Below, piece after piece: positions 41,445 through 50,156 of a stretch of DNA of 55,004 bases. The notes beneath the pieces are model-generated. The model was not told the DNA's origin. It was given only the letters and a program-made list of their open reading frames with translations, and searched no databases. Both the position numbers and the translations under genes were made by a program. The stretch is from an uncultured bacterium (GTDB taxonomy: Bacteria; Bacillota; Clostridia; Oscillospirales; Acutalibacteraceae): assembly GCA_949283655.1 (NCBI GenBank), contig CASDTH010000033.1:1-55004 (forward strand), read 5' to 3'. Within the stretch, counting starts at the first letter, position 1. The number at the start of each line of letters is the position of its first letter.

Positions 41445-41558
41445 GTGTTTTACCCCGTTTCTTCAGTTTCACCGCCTGAGGCGGCAGACTTCCGCAGCGT
41501 TTTCGGCATGATATGCCGGCTTCCTGCGCTTTTGGACAAAAGTTTGCGTGTAAGAATT

Positions 41559-41587
41559 ATTATAAGGGATACCCTTCCCAGCGTCAA
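41559..41587 (-). promoter_or_regulatory. Promoter of the FtsX-type ABC operon
   Basis: On the minus strand TTGACG (41582-41587), 17 bp, TATAAT (41559-41564). The spacer contains GGGAAGGGTATCCC, a possible operator. The leader carries GC-rich short dyads (CCGCCTCAGGCGG). Confidence 0.8.
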
Positions 41588-41647
41588 TAGAAAAGCCGCT
41601 GGAATCCTCCGCCAGAGAGGAAAAAAGTTTTCCCAACGCGCACAGTT

Positions 41648-43039
41648 TTATTGGGCGGCACGCACAGCCGCCAGGACCTTGTTGGCCACGGGAATGGCCT
41701 GCTGGTAGCCGGAGCCGCCGTTTTCCACCACAACGACGAAGGCATACGGCGTTTCCGGGTTTTGAGAGAAGCCCACAAACCAGGCATGTGGTGTTTTATC
41801 TCCGCCGACTTCTGCTGTACCGGTTTTCCCGCAGATTTCCATTCCGCTGGGGAAGCGGCCGTCGCCATAAAAATGGATGGTGTTGGAGCGCATCAGCTCC
41901 ACCATTTTTGCAGCGGTGGAGGCAGAGAGATATGCCTCGCCCGTTTCGGCGCTCCCTTTGTGCAGCGTGATGCCGCCGGGCGTTGTAATGCTTTGCACAA
42001 CATGGGGGGTGACCGGCGTGCCACCGTTTGCAATCGCCCCCATGATGGTAAGCATGTGGTAGGGGTTGGCCAGCGTTGTATGCTGCCCGATGCCGGCCTG
42101 GCCGATGCCGCGCTCATCCGCGCCGGTCAGGTCAAATTTGCTGATGGCGATATTGATCCCATCCATTTTCATCGCCCGGTTAAAGCCCAGCTGCTCCGCA
42201 GTGGCGGTCAGCTTCTCTGTGCCGAGCTGAAGGGCGATCTGCGCAAAGGCAACATTGCAGGATTGATTTAGCGCCTGTTCAAAGGTGATGGTGCCGTGGC
42301 CATTCTCCTCGTTGCAGTAGATCACGCCGCCGTTCGTCTGCATTTTGCCGGTGCAGGTGAATGTTTGGGTAAAAATATCCGGGATATTGTCAATAGCGCT
42401 GATGGCTGTGACTGTTTTAAAGGTGGAGCCCGGCGTATAAACGCCGGAAAGGAAGCGATTGAGGTAGATACCGTCATATTTCCCGGTGGTGTCGGTGTCA
42501 ATATCGGTCGGTTTGCGCTCCGGGTCATAGGTAGGGGAGGAGACCATGCAGACGATCTCGCCGGTTTTGTAGTTATAAACGCCCACTGTTCCCTTGCGGT
42601 CGCCTAGTGCATCCAGCGCTGTGGCGCAAACCTCTGCGTTGAGTGTGAGCGTAATGTTGTTACCCTCGCCATCCTCCTTGAGGCGGTAGACTCCCTCGAT
42701 GAGGTTATACCCCGTCAACTCCGAGCGGAAAATGGTGTGGATGCCGGTAGAGATGTAGCCAGCCGTATCCCCCACCATGTGCAGCGTAGCTTTGCGGATG
42801 CGGCGGCTGTCGTTAAAAACGCGCTCACCGTCCACTGTTTGGGCAAGCACTTCACCCTTTGTATCGTAAATTGTGCCGGCCGCCGTCAGGCTGCCGCCAG
42901 TGAAGAGGTGTTGATTAAAGCGCTTGAGCGCCCAGGTTTCACCATTCAGGACGAAGCTGACAACCAAGATGACGGCGCCGATGAGAAATGCGCCGATCAG
43001 GGCATAGACAGCCAGCGCGCGTTTGGAGGTAATCCGCAT
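41648..43039 (-). CDS. Class B penicillin-binding protein (transpeptidase)
   Basis: 463-residue peptidoglycan transpeptidase. A single N-terminal anchor lies at about 8-31. A short non-catalytic region follows, then the transpeptidase domain with SxxK as STFK (Ser205-Lys208), SxN as SCN (260-262), and KTG (405-407) in CGKTGTAEVGG. It is short for class B enzymes and resembles PbpA of the actinobacterial and clostridial FHA-FtsW/RodA-PBP clusters. The ATG follows AAAGGATGGG. It is the last gene of that cluster, 45 nt after the FtsW/RodA gene, so the pair probably acts as a polymerase-crosslinking unit. Confidence 0.93.
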   Translation of the reverse strand: MRITSKRALAVYALIGAFLIGAVILVVSFVLNGETWALKRFNQHLFTGGSLTAAGTIYDTKGEVLAQTVDGERVFNDSRRIRKATLHMVGDTAGYISTGIHTIFRSELTGYNLIEGVYRLKEDGEGNNITLTLNAEVCATALDALGDRKGTVGVYNYKTGEIVCMVSSPTYDPERKPTDIDTDTTGKYDGIYLNRFLSGVYTPGSTFKTVTAISAIDNIPDIFTQTFTCTGKMQTNGGVIYCNEENGHGTITFEQALNQSCNVAFAQIALQLGTEKLTATAEQLGFNRAMKMDGINIAISKFDLTGADERGIGQAGIGQHTTLANPYHMLTIMGAIANGGTPVTPHVVQSITTPGGITLHKGSAETGEAYLSASTAAKMVELMRSNTIHFYGDGRFPSGMEICGKTGTAEVGGDKTPHAWFVGFSQNPETPYAFVVVVENGGSGYQQAIPVANKVLAAVRAAQ

Positions 43040-43084
43040 GCTAATTTCCCATCCTTTCTGAAAGCGGGAAGGAGCAGAAGCCGA

Positions 43085-44401
43085 TTAGGAAACCTGCTCC
43101 AGCTCCTGGTTAATTTTTGGATATGTGCGCACGTCGGCCGCCTTGATGAAGGCGAACAGCCCCCACACGCAAATCATGCTGGAGCCGCCGCGGCTGATGA
43201 AGGGCAGCGTAACGCCCGTGAGCGGCAAAAGGTCGGTGATGCCAAACACATTCAGCGCGAGCTGGAACAGCATCATGCCTGCGGCTGCACAGGCGGCAAT
43301 TGCATAAAAGGAGGAGCGGCAAGCTGGCGCGCACTGCACCGCATAAGCGGTGACGCCTACAAAGCAGAGCAGCACGATGATGCCGAGCAGGAGGCCCCAT
43401 TCCTCACACAGAACGCCGAAGACCAGATCCGTCGTCGCGGCATACACATCCTTGAGCTTGCCCTCGCCGATGCCGACGCCGAACAGACCTCCGCTTGCCA
43501 TATAGACGAGCACGCGGGTCTGCTGAAAGCCTTTGCCGTCGCTATATTCCCACACATGGCGGTAGGCTGCGAAGCGCTGCGCTACATAATCGCCCTTAAA
43601 AATGACAATTGCAACGGCGCCAGCCAGCGCGACCAGACAGACGGCGATCAGTGTGCGGATATCTCCGGAACGCATGAACGCCATCAACAGGAAGGTCACA
43701 AAGAAAATCAGTGCCGCGCCGAGATCATACATTAAAAATAGAAAGCCGACGCAGGCAAAGGAAAATAAAATATATTTGGTTAGGCTCCTTGTCGATTGCA
43801 GCTTATCCAGTGTAGCTGCGCCAACAAAGATAAATGCAAGCTTGACAAATTCGGATGGCTGAATCGACACAAAGCCGAGATCCAGCCAGTTTAGCGCGCC
43901 GTTGGTCGCCTTAGCCAACACCAGATTGATCGCCAGCAACAAGAGCGCCGCGCACGCCATCGGCACGCGCATCGTATCCACCCGGTTAATATCCCCTAAA
44001 AACCATACCATGATGATAAATACGGCCAACCCTATTAGAATGGAAATAAATTGCTTCATCAGAAGGTTTGGATAAACGCTTGCGCAGATGACCAAGCCAA
44101 TCCCTGAAAGGAAGAAAGCGATCAGCTCTAGCTCAAAACTGCGTTTTTTGAAAACGCTGCGGAATAGAATGATATAAAGCCATTCAATGGCGATATAGAT
44201 CCCGAAAATAGAGATAAGCTCAATATTTAAGCCGCCGTCCTCTTCAAAAATGGTCTGAACGGCAGACCACACCTGAAAAATAGTGATCAGCATGAGGACG
44301 ATAAACCAGTGCATCGGCTTATCCGGCCGTTTGCGATGGATACGCGGCGCGCGCCGCTGGGGCGCTGCCTGCCCGGCGGCCTGTGCTTTTTGCCTTGCCA
44401 A
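43085..44401 (-). CDS. FtsW/RodA/SpoVE-family glycan polymerase
   Basis: SEDS-family membrane protein of 438 residues with about 11-12 helices. SEDS proteins polymerise lipid II into glycan strands with a partner transpeptidase. Visible signatures include NWLDLGFVSIQPSEFVKLAFI, the region GVGIGEGKLKDVYAATTDLVFGVLCEEWG in pieces, and the end motif LPLTGVTLPFISRGGSSM. The N-terminal 30 residues are basic and cytosolic. The start is a TTG preceded by GGAGGGAG. It lies between the FHA protein and the class B PBP in one operon. Division, elongation or sporulation use cannot be told apart here. Confidence 0.95.
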   Translation of the reverse strand: MARQKAQAAGQAAPQRRAPRIHRKRPDKPMHWFIVLMLITIFQVWSAVQTIFEEDGGLNIELISIFGIYIAIEWLYIILFRSVFKKRSFELELIAFFLSGIGLVICASVYPNLLMKQFISILIGLAVFIIMVWFLGDINRVDTMRVPMACAALLLLAINLVLAKATNGALNWLDLGFVSIQPSEFVKLAFIFVGAATLDKLQSTRSLTKYILFSFACVGFLFLMYDLGAALIFFVTFLLMAFMRSGDIRTLIAVCLVALAGAVAIVIFKGDYVAQRFAAYRHVWEYSDGKGFQQTRVLVYMASGGLFGVGIGEGKLKDVYAATTDLVFGVLCEEWGLLLGIIVLLCFVGVTAYAVQCAPACRSSFYAIAACAAAGMMLFQLALNVFGITDLLPLTGVTLPFISRGGSSMICVWGLFAFIKAADVRTYPKINQELEQVS

Positions 44402-44435
44402 TCGTCTCCCTCCTTTGCTGTTTTACAAACGTAAA

Positions 44436-45308
44436 TCAACCGGCATAATCTTCAAAGAACTGGAGCGGCACGCCGGCCAACACAATGCGATCGCCATCAA
44501 ATAGTGTCTGCGGGCCGGAGATCTGCCTGCCGTTCACAATCGTGCCCGCGCGTGAGCTGAGATCCTCAATCACCCAGCCATCCTCGTACTGTGACAGGCG
44601 GGCGTGGCGCGCGGAGACTACAGGCACAGGCAGCGTAATATCGGCCTCTGAGGAACGGCCGATCAGGTTGCTCTTTTTGGGGAGGTAAAACACATCGCCC
44701 GTCAGCTCGTTGACGAGAGCTGGCGCCCGCTGGGAACGGATATCCTCAAAAACCTGTGGCGCCGGAGCGGGCGTAGGCGGCTCATAAAGCGGTTCCTTTA
44801 TGGCGGGTGGAGCAAAGCCAGTAGAGGGTTCTGGCGGTGTTTCCTCCTCTAAAGAGGGGCGCCAGCCCGCAGGCGGGGGGCTGTCAGGCGCACGGAGAAA
44901 GAGCACCACATTGCCCATCATAATGCTGTCCCCATCATAAACGGGGGACTTGTGATCAATTTTGTTGCCGTTGACGTAGACGCCGGTTTTAGAGTAGGTG
45001 TCAAAAACCACCCACCCCTGCCTGCGGCGGGAAAGCACTGCATGAAAACGGGAGATTGTATTATACGCCAGAAAAATATCGCAGGTTTTGTTGCGGCCGA
45101 TCGAGGTTTCCCAGTGGTCGAGAGGGAATTCATCCCCATTCGCGCCGTTGACGAGGATGCCGAGCGTAACAACTCGCGGCCGGTTGCGTAGCAGGGAGAA
45201 CAGGCAGCGAAATACGATCAGAAACGCCAGCACAGGCAGAGCATAGCGCCCGATATCTACAAACAGATCCATTCCGGATTGCAGCAGATTTTGCAGCATT
45301 TCCTCCAA
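44436..45308 (-). CDS. Membrane-anchored protein with two FHA domains
   Basis: 290 residues. One helix at about 22-40 anchors the protein. A first FHA domain (about 55-135) has GRNKTCDI, SRFHAVL and NGNKI. A proline-rich linker (about 140-195) follows. A second FHA domain (about 205-285) has GRSSEADI, SARHARL and NGRQI. The Arg and Ser residues that bind phosphothreonine are kept in both. FHA proteins read Ser/Thr phosphorylation, and here may recruit the SEDS-PBP pair after kinase signalling; no kinase gene is in the window. The start is TTG at 45308 with AGGAGG 8 nt upstream; the ATG three codons later lies too close to its GGAGG. Confidence 0.9.
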   Translation of the reverse strand: MEEMLQNLLQSGMDLFVDIGRYALPVLAFLIVFRCLFSLLRNRPRVVTLGILVNGANGDEFPLDHWETSIGRNKTCDIFLAYNTISRFHAVLSRRRQGWVVFDTYSKTGVYVNGNKIDHKSPVYDGDSIMMGNVVLFLRAPDSPPPAGWRPSLEEETPPEPSTGFAPPAIKEPLYEPPTPAPAPQVFEDIRSQRAPALVNELTGDVFYLPKKSNLIGRSSEADITLPVPVVSARHARLSQYEDGWVIEDLSSRAGTIVNGRQISGPQTLFDGDRIVLAGVPLQFFEDYAG

Positions 45309-45377
45309 CCAAACCGCCTCCTTGTTTGCAAATGAACCGCCGCAGAAAGCGGCAGATACAAACAGACATATATCATT

Positions 45378-45406
45378 AGCATAGCGGCATCCCCCTCAAA
45401 AGTCAA
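45378..45406 (-). promoter_or_regulatory. Promoter of the FHA-FtsW-PBP operon
   Basis: On the minus strand TTGACT (45401-45406), 17 bp, TATGCT (45378-45383). Confidence 0.7.
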
Positions 45407-45521
45407 TAAAGCCAGTTGGAATTTACGCTTATTTTACATTTTTAAAGGGCAAGGCGCACCATCCTAGAACGAGAGCCCAAGTCCCGCTATGCGGATATTG
45501 CATACAGCGGGTATCATTTCA

Positions 45522-45554
45522 TAAAAAAGAGCGCCAGGCGACTGCCCGGCGCTC
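45522..45554 (-). terminator. Terminator after ilvE
   Basis: On the minus strand GAGCGCC pairs with GGCGCTC, followed by TTTTTTAT. Confidence 0.88.
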
Positions 45555-45573
45555 CTGCTAGCATAGCTTTGTG

Positions 45574-46644
45574 TTATTTTACCTCAACCGTCCAGCCGTA
45601 TGGGTCAGGCAACTTGCCCCACTGGATGCCAGTGAGCGTATCATACAGATGCTGCGAAATCGGGCCGATCTCCCCGTTGTTGATCGCCATGACCTTGTCG
45701 CCCCACTTCAGCTCGCCAATGGGGGAGATAACCGCCGCCGTGCCGCTGCCAAAGGCCTCTTTGAGCTGGCCGTCATCCGCCGCTTTGGCAACCTCATCGA
45801 TGGAGAGCCGGCGCTCGCTGACCTTGTAGCCCTGGCTCTTGAGCAGCTCAATGCAGGACATCCGTGTTACGCCGGGCAGGATGCTGCCCTGCAGCTCTGG
45901 AGTGACAATTTCATCGCCGATCACGAAAAATACGTTCATCGTGCCGACCTCTTCAATATACTTGCGCTCCACGCCATCCAGCCACAGCACCTGCGTGTAG
46001 CCGACCTTTTCCGCCTCATCCTGCGCTTTGAGGGAGGCTGCGTAGTTGCCGCCGGTTTTGGTGTAGCCCATGCCGCCGCGCACGGCGCGGACGTATTGAT
46101 TTTCCACATAGATTTTCACCGGGTTGAGCCCTTCCGGATAATAGGCGCCAACCGGGGAGAGGATGATGACAAACAGCAGCTCCTGCGCCGGATGGACACC
46201 CACCTGCGGCTCTGTAGCGAAGATAAACGGGCGGATGTAAAGAGAGGTGCCCTCTGCAGTGGGGATCCAATCCTGATCCACGCTGACGAGCTTTTTGATC
46301 GCCTCCACGGCGAACGCTTCGTCGATCAGCGGGATGCAGAGGCGGTCGTTGGAGCTATTCAACCGGGCCATGTTGCGGTCCGGGCGGAACAGGAGGATGC
46401 GCCCATCTGCTGTGCGGTAGGCTTTCAAGCCCTCAAATACCTCCTGGCCATAATGCAGGCACATGGCGGCCGGGTCAAGCTCAATCGGCCCATAGGGAAC
46501 GATGCGCGGATCATGCCAGCCCTGCCCCTCGTCATAGTTCATCAGGAACATATGGTCGGTATAGTAATTGCCGAAGCCGAGCTTCGTCTGATCCGTCGGT
46601 TTCTGTTTTGGATGCTGTGTACGCTCAACGGTGATTTCCTGCAT
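45574..46644 (-). CDS. ilvE: Branched-chain amino acid aminotransferase
   Basis: PLP class IV aminotransferase of 356 residues, the last step of Leu, Ile and Val synthesis. Clear motifs are [15 protein letters not shown] near the N-terminal third, [10 protein letters not shown], the PLP lysine segment [26 protein letters not shown], and [12 protein letters not shown]. The ATG at 46644 has AAAAGGAG upstream; the longer open frame runs through the promoter. It stands alone between its promoter and a strong terminator. It completes the leucine route with leuA and leuB elsewhere in the window but has no T-box here. Confidence 0.96.
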   Translation of the reverse strand: MQEITVERTQHPKQKPTDQTKLGFGNYYTDHMFLMNYDEGQGWHDPRIVPYGPIELDPAAMCLHYGQEVFEGLKAYRTADGRILLFRPDRNMARLNSSNDRLCIPLIDEAFAVEAIKKLVSVDQDWIPTAEGTSLYIRPFIFATEPQVGVHPAQELLFVIILSPVGAYYPEGLNPVKIYVENQYVRAVRGGMGYTKTGGNYAASLKAQDEAEKVGYTQVLWLDGVERKYIEEVGTMNVFFVIGDEIVTPELQGSILPGVTRMSCIELLKSQGYKVSERRLSIDEVAKAADDGQLKEAFGSGTAAVISPIGELKWGDKVMAINNGEIGPISQHLYDTLTGIQWGKLPDPYGWTVEVK

Positions 46645-46677
46645 ATCGAACAACTCCTTTTTGTTCTTTTCCTTTTT

Positions 46678-46706
46678 ATTATAGTCATGCCGTCTACTAT
46701 TTGCAA
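46678..46706 (-). promoter_or_regulatory. Promoter of ilvE
   Basis: On the minus strand TTGCAA (46701-46706), 17 bp, TATAAT (46678-46683). Confidence 0.8.
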
Positions 46707-46794
46707 TATCTTTTATCACGCTAATGCGTCAAACTCTATATCTTTGCACATGTTTCATAAAAAATATAAAAAGTTGATTTGTAAAAACGCCCTA

Positions 46795-46823
46795 TTTACA
46801 TAAATCAATATTCATGGTATAAT
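46795..46823 (+). promoter_or_regulatory. Promoter of the EIIC-like gene
   Basis: TTTACA (46795-46800), 17 bp, TATAAT (46818-46823). It is followed after about 40 nt by the start codon. Confidence 0.8.
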
Positions 46824-46866
46824 TTTCAAAATGCATTTTGCGGAGTGCAATGAGAGGAGAAGGGCA

Positions 46867-48300
46867 ATGAGAAACGAAGTGATGAATCTGAAACGGCATG
46901 TTTACCGAGCCACCGGTATCTCCCTGCTGATTTTGCTATTTGGCGCGCTGGGAGCCGGCTTTTTGTTTGTGGTGGGCAATCTGTTCGGCGTGCAGATTTT
47001 AAAGCCGGGCAGCGCGATCTCCGAGATGCTGTGGCACCTGTTCTTCTGGGCGACGGATTTTTTCTTTGTCGCCTTTGTGCTGGTGCTTTCCTACCTGATC
47101 GCGGGGCTGCCGGCGGTTGCGCCGGCGCTGACGCTGAGCGTCCTGTTTTCCCATTTTGCAGGGCAATATAATGGCGGCAGTTTTTCCGTGCCGCTTTACA
47201 GCAACTTCTTCACCGTGCCCAGCCATGGAGGCGGGGGCGTTAACATCGGCTACCTCGGCTACCTGGTGATGGCGCTGCTGCTCGGCTATCTGATCAAATA
47301 CCTGTTCATCCTGTGGGAGCGCGTTAAGGCCGCCCTGGGCCCGAAGCTCGACCGCCCCATTGCGTCCCTTGCCAAAAAGATTAAGCCCCTTGAGCAGCTG
47401 GATGGCGTGGCGGTGCTCAGCCTGCTGGATTTGATTGTCTATGTGCTGATTATGCCGATCGTGGCGGCGGTGGTCACCTATCTTGCGGTAAACTATCTCA
47501 TCGCCGTGCCCTTCCATGCGCTGGCAGATGCGCTGGGGCCGGTGCTGGAGCGCGCCTGGGGCGTTTCGCCCGCGCTCGGCGGGCTGATGATGGGCGCTAT
47601 GGTCGGGTTTGACACCATCGGCCCGGTTTCCGCCTCGGCCTTTGCTGTGGCGGCGGATGCCGCAGCCGCAGGCAACACGGCGCTGATGACCTCCTTCGGC
47701 CTGTGCTTCGCCGCGACGGGTTGGATCCCGCTGTTTGCCTGGCTGCTCCACCTCCTCACCAAAAAGGGCCCGCATTTTGATGGGGACGATGCAAACCTTG
47801 CCATGTCCGGCCCGATCAACGCCTTGTTTGATAACATGAAGCTCACAGTGATCTTCTCCGCGCCCTATGCCTGCCGCGACCCCTTCCGCGTGATTCCGTG
47901 CTACATGCTCACCTGCTCGCTCACCGGGCTGCTCAGCGGCGCTGCAGGGCTTGCCAACACGCTCTATACTGCGCCGGAGAAGCTGGCGCTCTTTGCGCGG
48001 GGGGATTGGTACACCTCCTTCCTCCAGCCGATGCGCTCCATCTCCCACACGCCGCGCGGGATTTTGATGCCGGTGATCGTGGGCGCGTGCGCCATCCTGG
48101 GCGGGGCGGTGCTGCTGCTGTGGAAAACACGGGCCATGCGCCGCCAGAAGGCCAGGGGAACCTATGTGGAGGTAAACGGCGATATCGCGGCCGAGGTTTT
48201 CCGGCTGGCCAAGCGCTGGAATGAAAAGCAGGCGCAAAAGGCCCCCGCCGCTATGCCGGAGGGGGAAGCAGAGCAGGCGGAGGCTGAGGTGGAAGGATAA
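46867..48300 (+). CDS. Membrane protein related to fructose-type PTS EIIC
   Basis: 477 residues with about nine to ten hydrophobic segments and a cytosolic C-terminal tail of about 60 residues ending in a Glu/Ala run. The segment MGAMVGFDTIGPVSASAFAVA resembles the MGAMMAFDMGGPVNKAAYAF-type motif of fructose PTS permeases in position and shape, but the NKAAY part is altered to SASAF. No EIIA or EIIB domain or gene is adjacent, so it may rely on others or be a non-PTS relative. The ATG at 46867 has GAGGAGAAGGG upstream; the longer frame from 46831 has no ribosome site. It ends converging with the paralog array. Confidence 0.7.
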   Translation: MRNEVMNLKRHVYRATGISLLILLFGALGAGFLFVVGNLFGVQILKPGSAISEMLWHLFFWATDFFFVAFVLVLSYLIAGLPAVAPALTLSVLFSHFAGQYNGGSFSVPLYSNFFTVPSHGGGGVNIGYLGYLVMALLLGYLIKYLFILWERVKAALGPKLDRPIASLAKKIKPLEQLDGVAVLSLLDLIVYVLIMPIVAAVVTYLAVNYLIAVPFHALADALGPVLERAWGVSPALGGLMMGAMVGFDTIGPVSASAFAVAADAAAAGNTALMTSFGLCFAATGWIPLFAWLLHLLTKKGPHFDGDDANLAMSGPINALFDNMKLTVIFSAPYACRDPFRVIPCYMLTCSLTGLLSGAAGLANTLYTAPEKLALFARGDWYTSFLQPMRSISHTPRGILMPVIVGACAILGGAVLLLWKTRAMRRQKARGTYVEVNGDIAAEVFRLAKRWNEKQAQKAPAAMPEGEAEQAEAEVEG

Positions 48301-48333
48301 AGCCCGAAAGAAAACCTCCTGAAAAAGGCATCG

Positions 48334-48366
48334 CCCGGCAGCGTGCAGGAAGGCACGTTGCCGGGC
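48334..48366 (-). terminator. Terminator at the end of the paralog array
   Basis: On the minus strand CCCGGCA-CGTGC pairs with GCACG-TGCCGGG, followed by CGATGCCTTTTTC. It sits between converging genes. A related copy follows paralog D at 50109-50138. Confidence 0.7.
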
Positions 48367-48382
48367 GGGATTGTTTGTGCGG

Positions 48383-48856
48383 CTAAGTGGCTGATTGCTT
48401 TTTAGGGGCCTTGGGGTATTGAACGAGGGAGACGATGAGCCAGATAAGCGTTGCCAGGGCGAACAGGGCATAAAACACGAGCACGGCCTGATAGATTGTG
48501 GCGGCATTGCCTGCGATGTTGCGGATCAGGGCGTAGTTTATTTCTCCTAAGATATCGGAAGAAGTACGGCAGATTACCACCCCTGTGAAGGTGAGCATCA
48601 GCTTGGGGCAGAGGCTGCATTCCTTTCGGTAAAAAATGAGGAATATCACTGCGGAGACGGTGCAAAGAATCATTCCGACAACAGCCGGCCCTATGACTGT
48701 ATCCCCGTGAAACCAGGACCAAAGATCAAGCTTTTTTAATATGGAACGGATGGGGGAAAAGAGATTTGCAGGGATATAAATGCACCAATAAAGGACATAC
48801 GGGCAGTTAAAAATCGCTAGCAAAAAGAAGAAGCCCTTTTTGATTTTATATGCCAT
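48383..48856 (-). CDS. Array paralog A: small four-helix membrane protein
   Basis: 157 residues, no recognised family. Four hydrophobic segments lie near 8-30, 55-78, 85-105 and 125-148. The loop after helix 2 reads FYRKECSLCPKL, and the tail reads VQYPKAPKKQSAT. Both match the other four proteins of the array. The ATG at 48856 has GAGGTGTGA upstream; longer open frames lack a site. It is the last gene of the array. Its final 20 codons and the following 40 bp closely match those of paralog D, pointing to duplication or gene conversion. Function unknown. Confidence 0.82.
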   Translation of the reverse strand: MAYKIKKGFFFLLAIFNCPYVLYWCIYIPANLFSPIRSILKKLDLWSWFHGDTVIGPAVVGMILCTVSAVIFLIFYRKECSLCPKLMLTFTGVVICRTSSDILGEINYALIRNIAGNAATIYQAVLVFYALFALATLIWLIVSLVQYPKAPKKQSAT

Positions 48857-48971
48857 CTGAATCACACCTCGTAAAACGTTTTGCCGGCATCTTTGATGAT
48901 TTGATACATGAGCAGCGCCGAATAACCGATTGCGTTGAGGATGGCGTACTGTGGCGGCGGGTTGGTCTCTC

Positions 48972-49445
48972 TTATGCGCTGTCCGTGGAAGCAATTTTTT
49001 TGACTGCCTTTGGGTATTTCACCATTGCGAGGATGAGCCCAATCATCGCCGCGAGTGTGAAGAGGGAAAAAATGCTGTTCACCACAGTAGCCTCCGGCCC
49101 CCAGGGGGATTCCATGAAGCGAAAGCCAATCCCCAAATTACTGTTGAGTTTTCCGTAAAGAAGCGGGGCGATTCCCCCAGCTGCAAGGAGAAGCTTGGGC
49201 CATAAGGGAATCTCTTTTCTGTAAAAGAGAAGGGATACAAGTGCCAGGAGGCAAGTAGATACTATGGAGAACATACCAGGGAAAATAGACAAATCCGTAC
49301 AAAAATAATCCCCGATGCCGAGCAAGCCTTCCAGCAGGCGGTATGCGCACGTGTCATATAGGTAAAACCCGATGAGGTAGAGCAGGCCGCCAATGGAGAG
49401 GATGGAAAGGCAAAAGAAGATCGCTTTTTTCAGATGGTAGCGCAT
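48972..49445 (-). CDS. Array paralog B: small four-helix membrane protein
   Basis: 157 residues, unknown family. It starts MRYHLKKAIFFCLSILSIGG like paralog D, with the FYRKEIPLWPKLLL loop after helix 2 and the end VKYPKAVKKIASTDSA. The start is the ATG at 49445, 9 nt after AAGGAG; the ATG at 49454 would touch that site. It lies 115 nt upstream of paralog A. The N-terminal third and leader are nearly identical in DNA to those of D (49305-49539 against 50487-50720). Confidence 0.85.
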   Translation of the reverse strand: MRYHLKKAIFFCLSILSIGGLLYLIGFYLYDTCAYRLLEGLLGIGDYFCTDLSIFPGMFSIVSTCLLALVSLLFYRKEIPLWPKLLLAAGGIAPLLYGKLNSNLGIGFRFMESPWGPEATVVNSIFSLFTLAAMIGLILAMVKYPKAVKKIASTDSA

Positions 49446-49539
49446 AGCGCACATCTCCTTCCCACGTTTGAAGATAGAAATCGGGACGGTTGTCACTGCG
49501 GCGTTTTGGGGTATTTCACCATTGCGGCGATGAGCCAGA
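49305..49539 (-). repeat. Duplicated segment, copy 1
   Basis: About 235 bp nearly identical to 50487-50720. It covers the 3' tail of paralog C, the C-B gap, and the first third of B. Confidence 0.85.
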
Positions 49540-49951
49540 CGGCGGAAACAAGCGCGCAGAGCAGGAAAAGACTCATCAAAAGCTTCCATCCAAGCGGCGA
49601 ACCATCTAGATAGGACCGGATATGTCCAATCCTCTGGCTAATGATGGGAGCGGCAAGGGAATGCACCACGCAGGTCAGGAGCGTAGCAAGGATAGGGCCT
49701 ACCCCGCAAGCCTTCCGATAAATGAGAAAGGCAAGGATTGATCCTACGGTAACAATAATCAACGACCAGGAGATTGTGAACAGGATGGCGTCTGAATTGT
49801 AACGAAAATAATTTTCTATTCCCAGACTCTTCGGAAACGCCTTCGCCCATGGGAACAAACTGATAAAATCGAACAAAGCCCAATAAAGCAGGCAGAGAAT
49901 GAACAAAAGCGCCAACAGGATGAAGAGAATCTTTTGCGCATGAGCTCTCAT
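49493..49951 (-). CDS. Array paralog C: small four-helix membrane protein
   Basis: 152 residues, unknown family and the most divergent of the five. It starts MRAHAQKILFILLALLFILC; the loop after helix 2 is FLIYRKACGVGPIL, and it ends MVKYPKTPQ exactly like paralog E. The ATG follows AAAGGGATGAG. It lies just downstream of a candidate promoter (50075-50102), so C, B and A may form a second transcript. Confidence 0.82.
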   Translation of the reverse strand: MRAHAQKILFILLALLFILCLLYWALFDFISLFPWAKAFPKSLGIENYFRYNSDAILFTISWSLIIVTVGSILAFLIYRKACGVGPILATLLTCVVHSLAAPIISQRIGHIRSYLDGSPLGWKLLMSLFLLCALVSAVWLIAAMVKYPKTPQ

Positions 49952-50074
49952 GATGTCTCATCCCTTTCTATCAAATTAAACCCTATGCAGTGCAACTTGC
50001 TGAGCGGGAAAAGCTGTATCGGAAGATTCTAAGGCGACCCGTACTGTGGTTCTTGCGGCCAGGTACCATTGAAA

Positions 50075-50102
50075 TTTATAATAGAATGAAACTGCGGATA
50101 AA
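50075..50102 (-). promoter_or_regulatory. Candidate internal promoter of the array
   Basis: On the minus strand TTTATC (50097-50102), 16 bp, TATAAA (50075-50080), immediately after the terminator of paralog D. Confidence 0.4.
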
Positions 50103-50108
50103 CTGCCT

Positions 50109-50138
50109 CCGGCAGAATACAGCAGGCACGCTGCCGGG
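50109..50138 (-). terminator. Hairpin after paralog D
   Basis: On the minus strand CCGGCAG pairs with CTGCCGG, followed by AGGCAGTTTAT. It resembles the hairpin after paralog A but lacks a good T run. Confidence 0.5.
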
Positions 50139-50156
50139 CGGGGTTGTTTGTGCGGG

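Noticed and set aside
46831..46866. Longer start of the EIIC-like protein at 46831
   Set aside because: No ribosome site precedes it, and it lies almost at the transcription start; the ATG at 46867 has GAGGAGAAGGG.
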